Positions 1-4,949 of a stretch of DNA of 5,426 nucleotides are shown piece after piece. The number at the start of each line of letters is the position of its first letter. Within the stretch, counting starts at the first letter, position 1. The stretch is from an uncultured Clostridia bacterium (GTDB lineage Bacteria; Bacillota; Clostridia; Oscillospirales; Acutalibacteraceae), in assembly GCA_946626015.1 (NCBI GenBank), contig CAMOTT010000137.1, forward strand, positions 1-5,426. Reading direction: 5' to 3'. The notes under the pieces were generated by a model. It saw only the letters and a list, made by a program, of their open reading frames with translations. It searched no databases and had not been told where the DNA came from. Both the position numbers and the translations under genes were made by a program.

Positions 1-400
1 TGCCTGCGGGAGCAGAGATAACGACCTTCTTAGCGCCTGCGTTGATGTGAGCCATTGACTTCTCCTTTGAGCAGTAGAAACCTGTGCACTCAAGAACAAC
101 GTCCACGCCAAGCTTGCCCCAGGGGCAGTTGGTAGCGTCTGCTTCCTTGTAGATCTGAAGGGTCTTGCCGTCTACGGTGATGGTGTTAGCCTCATCGTCA
201 GCGCTTACGGTGTGAAGATCGTCGCCGATTCTGCCGCAGTATCCGCCCTGAGCGGTGTCATACTTGAGAAGATTGGCAAGCATTGAGGGCTTGGTGAGAT
301 CGTTGATAGCTACGATGTCGTAACCCTCCGCGCCGAACATCTGACGGAATGCGAGACGGCCTATACGACCGAAACCGTTAATTGCAACTTTTACAGCCAT
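1..400 (-). CDS. gap: Glyceraldehyde-3-phosphate dehydrogenase, N-terminal part (cut by window edge)
   Basis: Cytoplasmic glycolytic enzyme that oxidises glyceraldehyde-3-phosphate with NAD and phosphate to 1,3-bisphosphoglycerate. The first 133 codons are present. The protein begins MAVKVAINGFGRIGRL, with the Rossmann dinucleotide motif NGFGRIGR at residues 8-15. The segment INDL (32-35) carries Asp34 at the end of the second strand, which in this family favours NAD over NADP. YDTAQGGY (47-54), LECTGFY (103-109) and KKVVISAP (124-131) are further GAPDH signatures. The catalytic Cys and the C-terminal domain lie beyond base 1 and cannot be checked. The ATG at 398-400 has a perfect GGAGG (409-413) 8 nt upstream, so the start is secure. 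Codons look biased towards AAG, GAC, CTT and GTA, as expected of a highly expressed gene. It is transcribed divergently from the gene at 580. Confidence 0.97.
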   Translation of the reverse strand, partial: MAVKVAINGFGRIGRLAFRQMFGAEGYDIVAINDLTKPSMLANLLKYDTAQGGYCGRIGDDLHTVSADDEANTITVDGKTLQIYKEADATNCPWGKLGVDVVLECTGFYCSKEKSMAHINAGAKKVVISAPAG

Positions 401-423
401 TTAAAAAACCTCCAAAAAATTAT

Positions 424-439
424 TAACAATTACTTGTTA
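424..439 (-). other. 5'-end stem-loop in the gap mRNA leader (possible operator)
   Basis: Read on the minus strand, TAACAA-GTAA-TTGTTA is a perfect 6-bp inverted repeat with a GUAA loop, which fits the stable GNRA tetraloop class. It would begin only a few nucleotides after the predicted start site and end about 10 nt before GGAGG, which it leaves exposed. Stem-loops at the extreme 5' end are known to protect some abundant bacterial mRNAs, and that role is inferred here. Being palindromic in DNA, it could instead be a repressor operator just downstream of the start site. Confidence 0.45.
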
Positions 440-448
440 TCGATTAGT

Positions 449-477
449 ATTCTATTCTTTTTTCGGACAATATGCAA
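449..477 (-). promoter_or_regulatory. Probable sigma-A promoter of gap
   Basis: On the minus strand a TTGCAT -35 (472-477) is followed after exactly 17 bp by a TAGAAT -10 (449-454, 5 of 6 consensus). The start site would fall near 441-444, giving a leader of about 40 nt that contains a hairpin and the GGAGG site. The galE promoter at 3630-3658 has the same TTGCAT and the same 17-bp spacing. The -35 matches the consensus only in TTG, so the call rests on geometry, the -10 and the position ahead of gap. Confidence 0.6.
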
Positions 478-579
478 GGAATTTTGTAATTTTTAAAATA
501 TTTTCGTATGAGTGAACAAAAAAACATAATATTATACCCCTTTAGTGCAATACTAATTAGAAAAAAGCGGTGATTTTTA

Positions 580-1308
580 TTGAGCGCAAGGACTGAAAAC
601 TACCTTGAAAATTTGTTGAAAATGTCGTTATCTGCGGAAAACGAAGCCGCAATAAGGAACGGCCTGCACAATATAATAATGAATTCAGGTTCCGGCAAAG
701 GCGGCCTGGGCAGCCGGGAGTTGAAGGACTGCTATCGCAAACTGAGAAAGCTGCAAAATTTCTGTATATGCAGCCGCAGGGAGAAAACCGAAGGCTTTTG
801 CTGCCTCAATGAACTGCTGGACGAGATCTGCGGCGCGGGAGATATCCTGCTGGATATGAAGGGCAGGGGAGTGGCGTTTTTGCCCTGCGAGGGCGATCTG
901 TTTGCAAGGTGTCACCCCTCTGAACTGACGGCGGTCATACTTAATATGATTTCAAACGCCTGTGTTCATTCTGAAACTCCCGTGATAGACGTGAGCCTGA
1001 AAAAATCCGGCAACAGAGCTGTGGTGACGGTGAAAAACAGCGGAAAAATGGATTTTGACCTGCTGGCAAAAAGCTGCAGGCTCAGGGACAGCGGAGCGGC
1101 GGCGATGCTGAGCTTTGCCGCCCGTTACGATTCAAAGGTGCTGTGGTGCGCCGGGGAGGATTGCGAGGCGGTCATAAGTATGCCGGTCGCGGATAAAGAC
1201 AAAAAAATCAGGTGCTGTCAAACACCTGATTTCAGCGATCTGTTGAGGGATAAGCTATCACCTGTTTATGTGGGGCTGTGCGACGCTTTAGACGGTATAA
1301 TTTTTTAG
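580..1308 (+). CDS. Stand-alone HATPase_c (histidine-kinase-like ATPase) domain protein, degenerate, Cys-rich
   Basis: Product of 242 aa with no signal peptide or membrane segment. Residues 115-131 (ELTAVILNMISNACVHS) look like the N-box of histidine-kinase ATPase domains, with Asn122 and Asn126 where Mg-ATP-chelating Asn residues sit. VVTVKNSGKMD (148-158) sits at the G1 box, but the usual Asp is Asn153 and the second Gly is Met157. SGAAAMLSFAARY (171-183) replaces the Gly-rich G2 box, followed by a final strand, EAVISMPV. The helical residues 1-80 show no H-box with a convincing phospho-acceptor His, and no receiver or sensor domain is visible. Fifteen cysteines in 242 residues is unusual for a cytoplasmic protein. 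The TTG start is supported by AAAAGCGGTGAT (563-574), which matches the anti-Shine-Dalgarno complement at 10 of 12 positions. The gene converges on hflX and overlaps it by 21 bp. It may be a kinase-derived regulator or anti-sigma-like protein; the exact role is unknown. Confidence 0.75.
   Translation: MSARTENYLENLLKMSLSAENEAAIRNGLHNIIMNSGSGKGGLGSRELKDCYRKLRKLQNFCICSRREKTEGFCCLNELLDEICGAGDILLDMKGRGVAFLPCEGDLFARCHPSELTAVILNMISNACVHSETPVIDVSLKKSGNRAVVTVKNSGKMDFDLLAKSCRLRDSGAAAMLSFAARYDSKVLWCAGEDCEAVISMPVADKDKKIRCCQTPDFSDLLRDKLSPVYVGLCDALDGIIF
1201..1232 (-). terminator. Intrinsic terminator of the galE-hflX transcript, inside the opposing gene
   Basis: On the minus strand AAATCAGGTG, an 8-nt loop, then CACCTGATTT form a perfect 10-bp stem (1205-1214 with 1223-1232). 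The 3' side runs into seven T residues (complement of A at 1201-1207, three of them shared with the stem). It lies 55 nt past the hflX stop codon. In the plus direction only TTT follows the stem, so it should work mainly on minus-strand transcripts. It lies within codons 208-218 of the convergent HATPase gene, so the terminator and a protein segment share the same bases. Confidence 0.8.
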
Positions 1309-2535
1309 ATCTTCAACTATGCGCGCGTCCGCGATTACAGTCATAAAAAGCCCCTCGTTTTTATATTCCTCGGCGAGGACAACTCCGTCACGTCTCAAAC
1401 GGGCGGCGGCGCCTCCGTCGGAATAGGGGATAAGAAAATCAGCCTTCATCCTCGTGGGCGGCAGTTCTCTGGCAATGGCCTCCAGAAGGGTGTCCAGCCC
1501 CTTGCCCTGAAGGGCGGAGATCATAACGTTTTTGCCGATGGTGCTCATTCCGAACAGCTCTCCGGCAATGTCGCATTTGTTCATCACGGTTATTATGGGT
1601 ATATCCGAACATCCAAGCTCAATGAGAAGCTGCTGGGTGACGGTTATATGCTCCGCGCATTCGGGGCTGGAGGCGTCGCAGACGTTAAGTATAAGATCCG
1701 CGTTCGCCGCCTCCTCAAGCGTGGATTTGAAAGCCTCCACCAGGTTGTGGGGCAGGCGCCGGATCAGACCAACCGTGTCTATGAGCATAACATTCCTGCC
1801 GTCGGGCAGGATCAGGGCTCTGGCAGTGGGGTCGAGGGTGGCGAAAAGCTTGTTTTCCGCCAGCACTCCGGCGTTTGTCAGAGCGTTCATAAGGGTGGAT
1901 TTGCCGGCATTCGTATAACCGACTATGGCGACGGTCTCAACGCCGTCTTTTTTTCTGCGCTCCCGGGCAAGCCTGCGGCGCTTTGTAAGGGCTTCAAGAT
2001 CCTCCTCAAGGGAATGTATACGCCTGCGGATGTGCCGACGGTCGCTTTCCAGCTTGGATTCGCCCGGGCCCCTTGTACCTATTCCGCCGCCAAGCCTTGA
2101 CATACTGACGCCCTTTCCCCCAAGCCGGGGCAGGGCATATTTGAGCTGGGCAAGCTCCACCTGAAGTTTGCCTTCGTTGCTCCGCGCCCTTGCGGCAAAG
2201 ATGTCGAGTATGAGCGTGGTGCGGTCTATGACCCGTACGTCGGTCTCTTTTTCAATGTTGCGCTGCTGTGAGGGGGAAAGCTCCCCGTCCGCAACAATGA
2301 GATCAACGTTGTTTGATTTGCAGAATTCTTTCAGCTCTTCAAGCTTTCCTGCTCCGATGTAGGTGGCGGAATCCGGCTTTTCGCGCTTTTGGAGCATCTG
2401 CGCCGCGACCTCCGCTCCGGCGGTGTGCGCAAGCTCCTCCAGCTCTGCCAAAGAGGCCTCCGCGTCAAAATCCCCGGTGTCCACCCCCACAAGCACGGCC
2501 TGCTCGGGCAATTCAAGATTTTCGTAAAATTCCAT
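1288..2535 (-). CDS. hflX: GTPase HflX
   Basis: Ribosome-associated GTPase of the Obg-HflX superfamily; family members bind the 50S subunit, and some split stalled or heat-damaged 70S ribosomes. From the ATG at 2533-2535 the protein has 415 aa, a normal family length. The N-terminal HflX domain includes YIGAGKLEEL (about 59-68), a nucleotide-binding helical region and the hallmark GGGIGTRGPGESKLE (about 149-163). The G domain shows G1 GYTNAGKS (206-213), G2 Thr near 233, G3 DTVG (253-256), G4 NKCD (319-322) and G5 SALQGKG (340-346). The C-terminal domain ends at KNYTV. An in-frame TTG directly before the ATG (2536-2538) would add one residue; a stop lies three codons upstream of the ATG, so no longer start exists. 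Ribosome binding is odd: a GGAGG sits 28 nt upstream with a hairpin between, and only a weak GTGAT is close. It follows galE in the same direction after 37 nt, probably as one operon. Confidence 0.97.
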   Translation of the reverse strand: MEFYENLELPEQAVLVGVDTGDFDAEASLAELEELAHTAGAEVAAQMLQKREKPDSATYIGAGKLEELKEFCKSNNVDLIVADGELSPSQQRNIEKETDVRVIDRTTLILDIFAARARSNEGKLQVELAQLKYALPRLGGKGVSMSRLGGGIGTRGPGESKLESDRRHIRRRIHSLEEDLEALTKRRRLARERRKKDGVETVAIVGYTNAGKSTLMNALTNAGVLAENKLFATLDPTARALILPDGRNVMLIDTVGLIRRLPHNLVEAFKSTLEEAANADLILNVCDASSPECAEHITVTQQLLIELGCSDIPIITVMNKCDIAGELFGMSTIGKNVMISALQGKGLDTLLEAIARELPPTRMKADFLIPYSDGGAAARLRRDGVVLAEEYKNEGLFMTVIADARIVEDLKNYTV

Positions 2536-2546
2536 CAAAGATAATC

Positions 2547-2568
2547 ACGGCGGACAGCCGTATCCTCC
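2547..2568 (-). promoter_or_regulatory. Distant GGAGG plus hairpin in the hflX ribosome-binding region
   Basis: On the minus strand, GGAGG (2564-2568) is followed by a perfect 5-bp inverted repeat, ACGGC-TGTCC-GCCGT (2547-2561), and then 11 nt to the hflX ATG. The linear gap from GGAGG to ATG is 28 nt, too long for normal initiation. Folding the hairpin removes 15 nt and leaves about 13. A nearer GTGAT, 8 nt before the ATG, could serve as a weak alternative. The inverted repeat and spacing are read directly; function is inferred. Confidence 0.4.
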
Positions 2569-2572
2569 AAGA

Positions 2573-3586
2573 TTATTTGTAGCCGTTGGGGTTCTGCTGC
2601 TGCCAGCGCCAGGTGTCCTCGCACATCTCGTCCAGGTTTCTTTCGGCGACCCAGCCCAGTTCCCTCTTTGCCTTTGAGGGGTCTGAATAACAGGTGGCAA
2701 TATCGCCGGGGCGTCTGGGCGCGATCTTGTAGGGCAGTTTTTTGCCGCAGACTTTTTCAAAGGAGTGGAGCATATCCAGCACGCTGTAACCGATACCTGT
2801 ACCCAGATTGTAAACGGAGAACGAATTTTCACCGTTCACCTTTTCGATGGCCTTGACGTGACCCAGAGCAAGATCCACCACGTGGATATAATCCCTTACG
2901 CCGGTACCGTCAGGGGTGTCATAATCGTCGCCGAAAACATTCAGATATTCCAGCTTGCCTATGGCGACCTGTGAGATGTAGGGCACAAGATTGTTGGGGA
3001 TGCCGTTGGGATCCTCGCCTATCCTGCCGCTTTTGTGGGCGCCCACGGGGTTGAAATACCGCAGCAGGCAAATGCTCCATTCCTTGTCCGCTTTGTAAAG
3101 ATCCTCAAGGATGCGCTCAATGAAATATTTAGTGGTGCCGTAGGGGTTGGTTGTGCCCCCGGTGGGCATATCCTCTGTCAGGGGCGAGACGTTATGTTCG
3201 CCGTAAACCGTGGCGGAGGAGCTGAAAACGATTTTTTTGCAGCCTGCTTTTCTCATTGCGGCGCAAAGAACAAGGGTGCCGTTGATGTTATTGTCGTAAT
3301 ACTCAAGGGGCATCCTGCAGCTTTCGCCCACGGCCTTGAGCCCTGCAAAATGTATAACGGAGGAAATATCGTTCTCCGCAAAGACTTTATCCATCATCTC
3401 TGCGTCGCGGATATCCGTCTCGTAGAATTTTACGGTTTTGCCCGTCAATTCCTCAACTCTTTTCAGCGATTCCCTATTGCTGTTGCACAAATTATCAAGT
3501 ATAATGATGTCGTAGCCCGCATTGAGAAGCTCAACGCAGGTGTGCGAACCGATGTATCCGGCGCCGCCGGTAACAAGAATAGACAT
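2573..3586 (-). CDS. galE: UDP-glucose 4-epimerase
   Basis: Cytoplasmic short-chain dehydrogenase-fold enzyme interconverting UDP-galactose and UDP-glucose with bound NAD, serving the Leloir pathway and supplying UDP-galactose for surface glycans. The 337-aa product is full length. It starts MSILVTGGAGYIGSH, with the NAD-binding GGAGYIG at 7-13, and has Ser124 in SSSATVYGE, Tyr149 and Lys153 in NPYGTTK, matching the catalytic triad positions of E. coli GalE. LRYFNPVGAH (175-184), RDYIHVVDLA (231-240), YNLGTGIGYSVL (259-270) and RRPGD (291-295) are further family signatures. I chose the ATG at 3584-3586: AGGTGA (3592-3597) lies 5 nt upstream and the family normally starts here. An in-frame GTG three codons earlier (3593-3595) overlaps this ribosome binding site and is less likely. 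It is the first gene of a probable galE-hflX operon. Confidence 0.98.
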   Translation of the reverse strand: MSILVTGGAGYIGSHTCVELLNAGYDIIILDNLCNSNRESLKRVEELTGKTVKFYETDIRDAEMMDKVFAENDISSVIHFAGLKAVGESCRMPLEYYDNNINGTLVLCAAMRKAGCKKIVFSSSATVYGEHNVSPLTEDMPTGGTTNPYGTTKYFIERILEDLYKADKEWSICLLRYFNPVGAHKSGRIGEDPNGIPNNLVPYISQVAIGKLEYLNVFGDDYDTPDGTGVRDYIHVVDLALGHVKAIEKVNGENSFSVYNLGTGIGYSVLDMLHSFEKVCGKKLPYKIAPRRPGDIATCYSDPSKAKRELGWVAERNLDEMCEDTWRWQQQNPNGYK

Positions 3587-3629
3587 AATTTTCACCTGTA
3601 CCTTAATTTATTTTGACGTTGATAAACTT

Positions 3630-3658
3630 ATTATATGTTGTTTGTAAACAAAATGCAA
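3630..3658 (-). promoter_or_regulatory. Sigma-A promoter of the galE-hflX operon
   Basis: On the minus strand a TTGCAT -35 (3653-3658), a 17-bp spacer and a perfect TATAAT -10 (3630-3635) precede galE. Transcription would start near 3622-3624, about 36-38 nt before the ATG. It shares the TTGCAT element and spacer length with the gap promoter, and 9 of 17 spacer bases also agree. Confidence 0.75.
3638..3651. promoter_or_regulatory. Palindrome TTGTTT-N2-AAACAA within the galE promoter spacer (candidate operator)
   Basis: TTGTTTGTAAACAA is a perfect inverted repeat with 6-bp arms and a 2-bp centre, filling almost the whole spacer between the galE -35 and -10. A wider TGTTG (3636-3640) and CAACA (3656-3660) pair flanks it. 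A protein bound here would block polymerase, so it is a candidate repressor site. I do not recognise the cognate regulator, and AT-rich promoter spacers can hold chance palindromes. Confidence 0.35.
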
Positions 3659-3713
3659 CATTTTGAGGCGCGAAATTATTAAAAGCGTTTTAACGAGCGT
3701 GAGAGGTAGGATC

Positions 3714-4586
3714 ATGAGAAATCTTTCGGACATAAATGTGATAAAAGAGATACTTTCCCGGCACGGATTCAGTTTTTCAAAGTCGCTGGGTCAGAATTTC
3801 CTGATAAACCCATCCGTCTGCCCGAGAATGGCGGAGGAGTGCGGAGCGGCCGATGACATGGGCGTCATCGAGATAGGCCCGGGTATAGGGGTGCTCACAG
3901 CGGAGCTTGCAAAGGTCTCCGGCAAGGTGGTATCGGTAGAGCTGGACAGCAAGCTTTTGCCCGTTCTTGATGAGACTCTCGGGGAATTCGACAACGTGAA
4001 GATTATTAACGCGGATGTCCTGAAAATAGACCTGCACAGGCTGATAAGCGAGGAGTTCCCCGGTATGAGGGTGGCGGTTTGCGCAAACCTGCCCTACTAC
4101 ATAACCTCCCCCATAATCATGCATCTGCTTGAGAGCCGCCTGCCGGTGGAGAACATAACCGTCATGGTGCAGAAGGAGGCGGCGCAAAGGCTCTGCGCCC
4201 GGGTGGGCAGCAGGCAGTCCGGGGCGGTGACTGTGGCAGTGGATTATTACGCTCAGGCGGAAAAGCTGTTTGACGTTTCAAGGGGCTCGTTTATGCCTGC
4301 GCCCAATGTTGACAGCTCTGTTATAAGATTGACCGTGAGAGATGAACCGCCTGTTTCCGTGAGTGACGAGTCAGGATTTTTCAGGATGGTAAGAGCCTCC
4401 TTCGGGCAGAGACGCAAAACCGCGCCCAACTCCATAAGCGCCGGTATGGGCATAGAAAAATCAAAGGTCACGGCCGCTTTGGAGGAGGTCGGATTTCCGC
4501 TTAACGTCCGGGCGGAGAGCCTGACGATGGAGGAGCTGGCGGAGCTTTACAAGGCGCTCAGACGTCAAATTCAAAAGCGTGAATAA
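3714..4586 (+). CDS. rsmA: 16S rRNA (adenine1518-N6/adenine1519-N6)-dimethyltransferase RsmA (KsgA)
   Basis: Uses S-adenosylmethionine to dimethylate two adjacent adenines in the 3'-terminal hairpin of 16S rRNA, a late step in 30S maturation; loss gives kasugamycin resistance in other bacteria. The 290-aa product has the usual length. HGFSFSKSLGQNFLIN (17-32) is the family N-terminal signature, EIGPGIGVLT (53-62) the SAM-binding motif I, and VELD (75-78) holds the ribose-binding acid. NLPYYITSPI (125-134) is the catalytic motif IV, SFMPAPNVDSSV (192-203) the conserved post-catalytic segment, and FGQRRKT (230-236) the C-terminal-domain signature. I chose the ATG at 3714 because GAGAGGTAGG (3701-3710) lies just upstream and the family starts here; the frame is open further up, to a TTG at 3663. 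It is divergent from galE. I found no convincing plus-strand promoter in the 127-bp gap. Confidence 0.97.
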   Translation: MRNLSDINVIKEILSRHGFSFSKSLGQNFLINPSVCPRMAEECGAADDMGVIEIGPGIGVLTAELAKVSGKVVSVELDSKLLPVLDETLGEFDNVKIINADVLKIDLHRLISEEFPGMRVAVCANLPYYITSPIIMHLLESRLPVENITVMVQKEAAQRLCARVGSRQSGAVTVAVDYYAQAEKLFDVSRGSFMPAPNVDSSVIRLTVRDEPPVSVSDESGFFRMVRASFGQRRKTAPNSISAGMGIEKSKVTAALEEVGFPLNVRAESLTMEELAELYKALRRQIQKRE

Positions 4587-4607
4587 AACGCACCATTTTC
4601 ATACAAA
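4581..4607 (+). promoter_or_regulatory. Possible sporulation-sigma promoter overlapping the ymxH hairpin
   Basis: CATACAAA (4600-4607) resembles the -10 element of sigma-E/sigma-G promoters of endospore formers (sigma-E CATACA-T; sigma-G CATnnTA-like). Upstream, GAATAAA (4581-4587) resembles their -35 (sigma-G GnATA, sigma-E with an ATA core). The distance is 2-3 bp shorter than usual, which weakens the case. Initiation would fall near 4613-4616, inside the left arm of the hairpin. It fits the sporulation-family gene downstream, but this is a hypothesis. Confidence 0.25.
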
Positions 4608-4651
4608 AACACCTTCGCTCATAAAATATAGCGGAGGTGTTCTTGTATGAA
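4598..4651 (+). promoter_or_regulatory. Long hairpin sequestering the ymxH Shine-Dalgarno and start codon
   Basis: Bases 4598-4619 pair with 4630-4651 over 22 positions: 20 Watson-Crick pairs, one T-G wobble (4615/4634) and one A-C mismatch (4607/4642), closing a 10-nt AT-rich loop. The right arm contains GGAGGTG (4633-4639) and the entire ATG (4647-4649), so a transcript coming from rsmA should have its ymxH start masked. No T-run follows on the plus strand, so it is not an rsmA terminator. On the minus strand five T residues follow the GC-rich core, so it could also act as a backup terminator for transcripts from glyA. Confidence 0.7.
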
Positions 4652-4943
4652 TTGCTGTATTACGGATCTGAGAAACAAGGACGTCATTGACAAACAGAGC
4701 GGCTGCCGGATAGGCAACGTCTGCGATGTTGAGGTGGATACCTGCTGCGGCAAGCTGGAGGGAATAGTTGTAGCCGGCAGGCTTCGCCTGCTTGGTCTGC
4801 TGGGCAGGGACGATATCCGCGTCCCATGGGAGGATATCGACGTCATAGGTGACGACACTATCCTTGTGAGCACAAAAAACTGCCCGCCCTGCTCACAGCG
4901 GCAATGCAGGAGACAGGGCGGATTTTCTAATTTTTTCAGATAG
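4647..4943 (+). CDS. ymxH: YlmC/YmxH-family sporulation protein (PRC-barrel)
   Basis: Small 98-aa protein with a single PRC-barrel fold. The pattern is DLRNKDVID (7-15), GCRIGNVCDVEVDTCCGKLEGIVV in pieces from 19 to 42, LLGLLGRDDIRVPWEDID (48-65) and VIGDDTILV (66-74). This matches the YlmC/YmxH family, which is tied to endospore-forming Firmicutes; its molecular role is not established. Nine cysteines (3, 4, 20, 26, 33, 34, 79, 82, 87) is a high count, and the last three sit in a basic tail beyond the barrel that starts with NCPPC. The tail is encoded by the terminator repeat at 4884-4921. GGAGGTG with 7 nt to ATG is a strong initiation site but lies in a long hairpin. It follows rsmA by 60 nt and ends 6 bp before the convergent glyA stop. 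The paralogue name (ylmC or ymxH) is uncertain. Confidence 0.85.
   Translation: MNCCITDLRNKDVIDKQSGCRIGNVCDVEVDTCCGKLEGIVVAGRLRLLGLLGRDDIRVPWEDIDVIGDDTILVSTKNCPPCSQRQCRRQGGFSNFFR
4884..4936. terminator. Terminator shared by convergent ymxH and glyA, inside the ymxH reading frame
   Basis: CCGCCCTG (4884-4891) and CAGGGCGG (4914-4921) form a perfect 8-bp GC-rich stem, extendable by CTC/GAG (4892-4894 with 4910-4912) around a bulged A. On the plus strand it is followed by ATTTTCTAA and six T (4931-4936), a good intrinsic terminator for rsmA-ymxH. On the minus strand GCAG and then six T follow, so it can also end glyA transcripts, less ideally because of the 4-nt offset. It covers codons 80-92 of ymxH, before the stop at 4941-4943. 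Confidence 0.75.
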
Positions 4944-4949
4944 ATTGAA

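Noticed and set aside
412..448. Rex-type operator ahead of gap
   Set aside because: The palindrome at 424-439 has TAACAA-N4-TTGTTA, the everted order. The Rex arrangement with TTGTTAA and TTAACAA facing inward over 4 bp could not be found with either neighbouring sequence.
444..527. 27-codon ATG frame on the minus strand in the gap-HATPase intergenic region
   Set aside because: No ribosome binding site, AT-driven composition, and it spans the likely gap promoter.
531..536. A TATAAT on the minus strand as a second gap promoter
   Set aside because: No -35-like element at 16-18 bp; the region is strongly AT-rich so such hexamers are expected. I also found no convincing plus-strand promoter for the 580 gene here.
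1343..1364. ATAAAAA/TTTTTAT inverted repeat as terminator for the plus-strand HATPase gene
   Set aside because: AT-only stem inside hflX with no GC core and no following T-run; coding constraints explain it.
3035..3616. 193-codon open frame antisense to galE
   Set aside because: It lies within galE, resembles no family I know, and is a shadow of the well-supported minus-strand gene. The long frames opposite hflX (for example 1648-2100) are rejected likewise.
3663..3713. Upstream TTG start for rsmA adding 17 residues
   Set aside because: The family starts at the MRNLSDINVIKEIL segment, and the ATG at 3714 has a close GAGAGGTAGG site, while the TTG at 3663 has none.
4577..4591. GCGT/ACGC repeat at the end of rsmA as its terminator
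   Set aside because: Only four base pairs, a 7-nt loop and no adjacent T-tract; rsmA probably reads through into ymxH.
4777..4791. GCAGGC-TTC-GCCTGC hairpin inside ymxH
   Set aside because: Strong local fold but within conserved PRC-barrel codons (AGRLRLL), with no T-run on either strand; probably a by-product of Leu/Arg/Gly codons.
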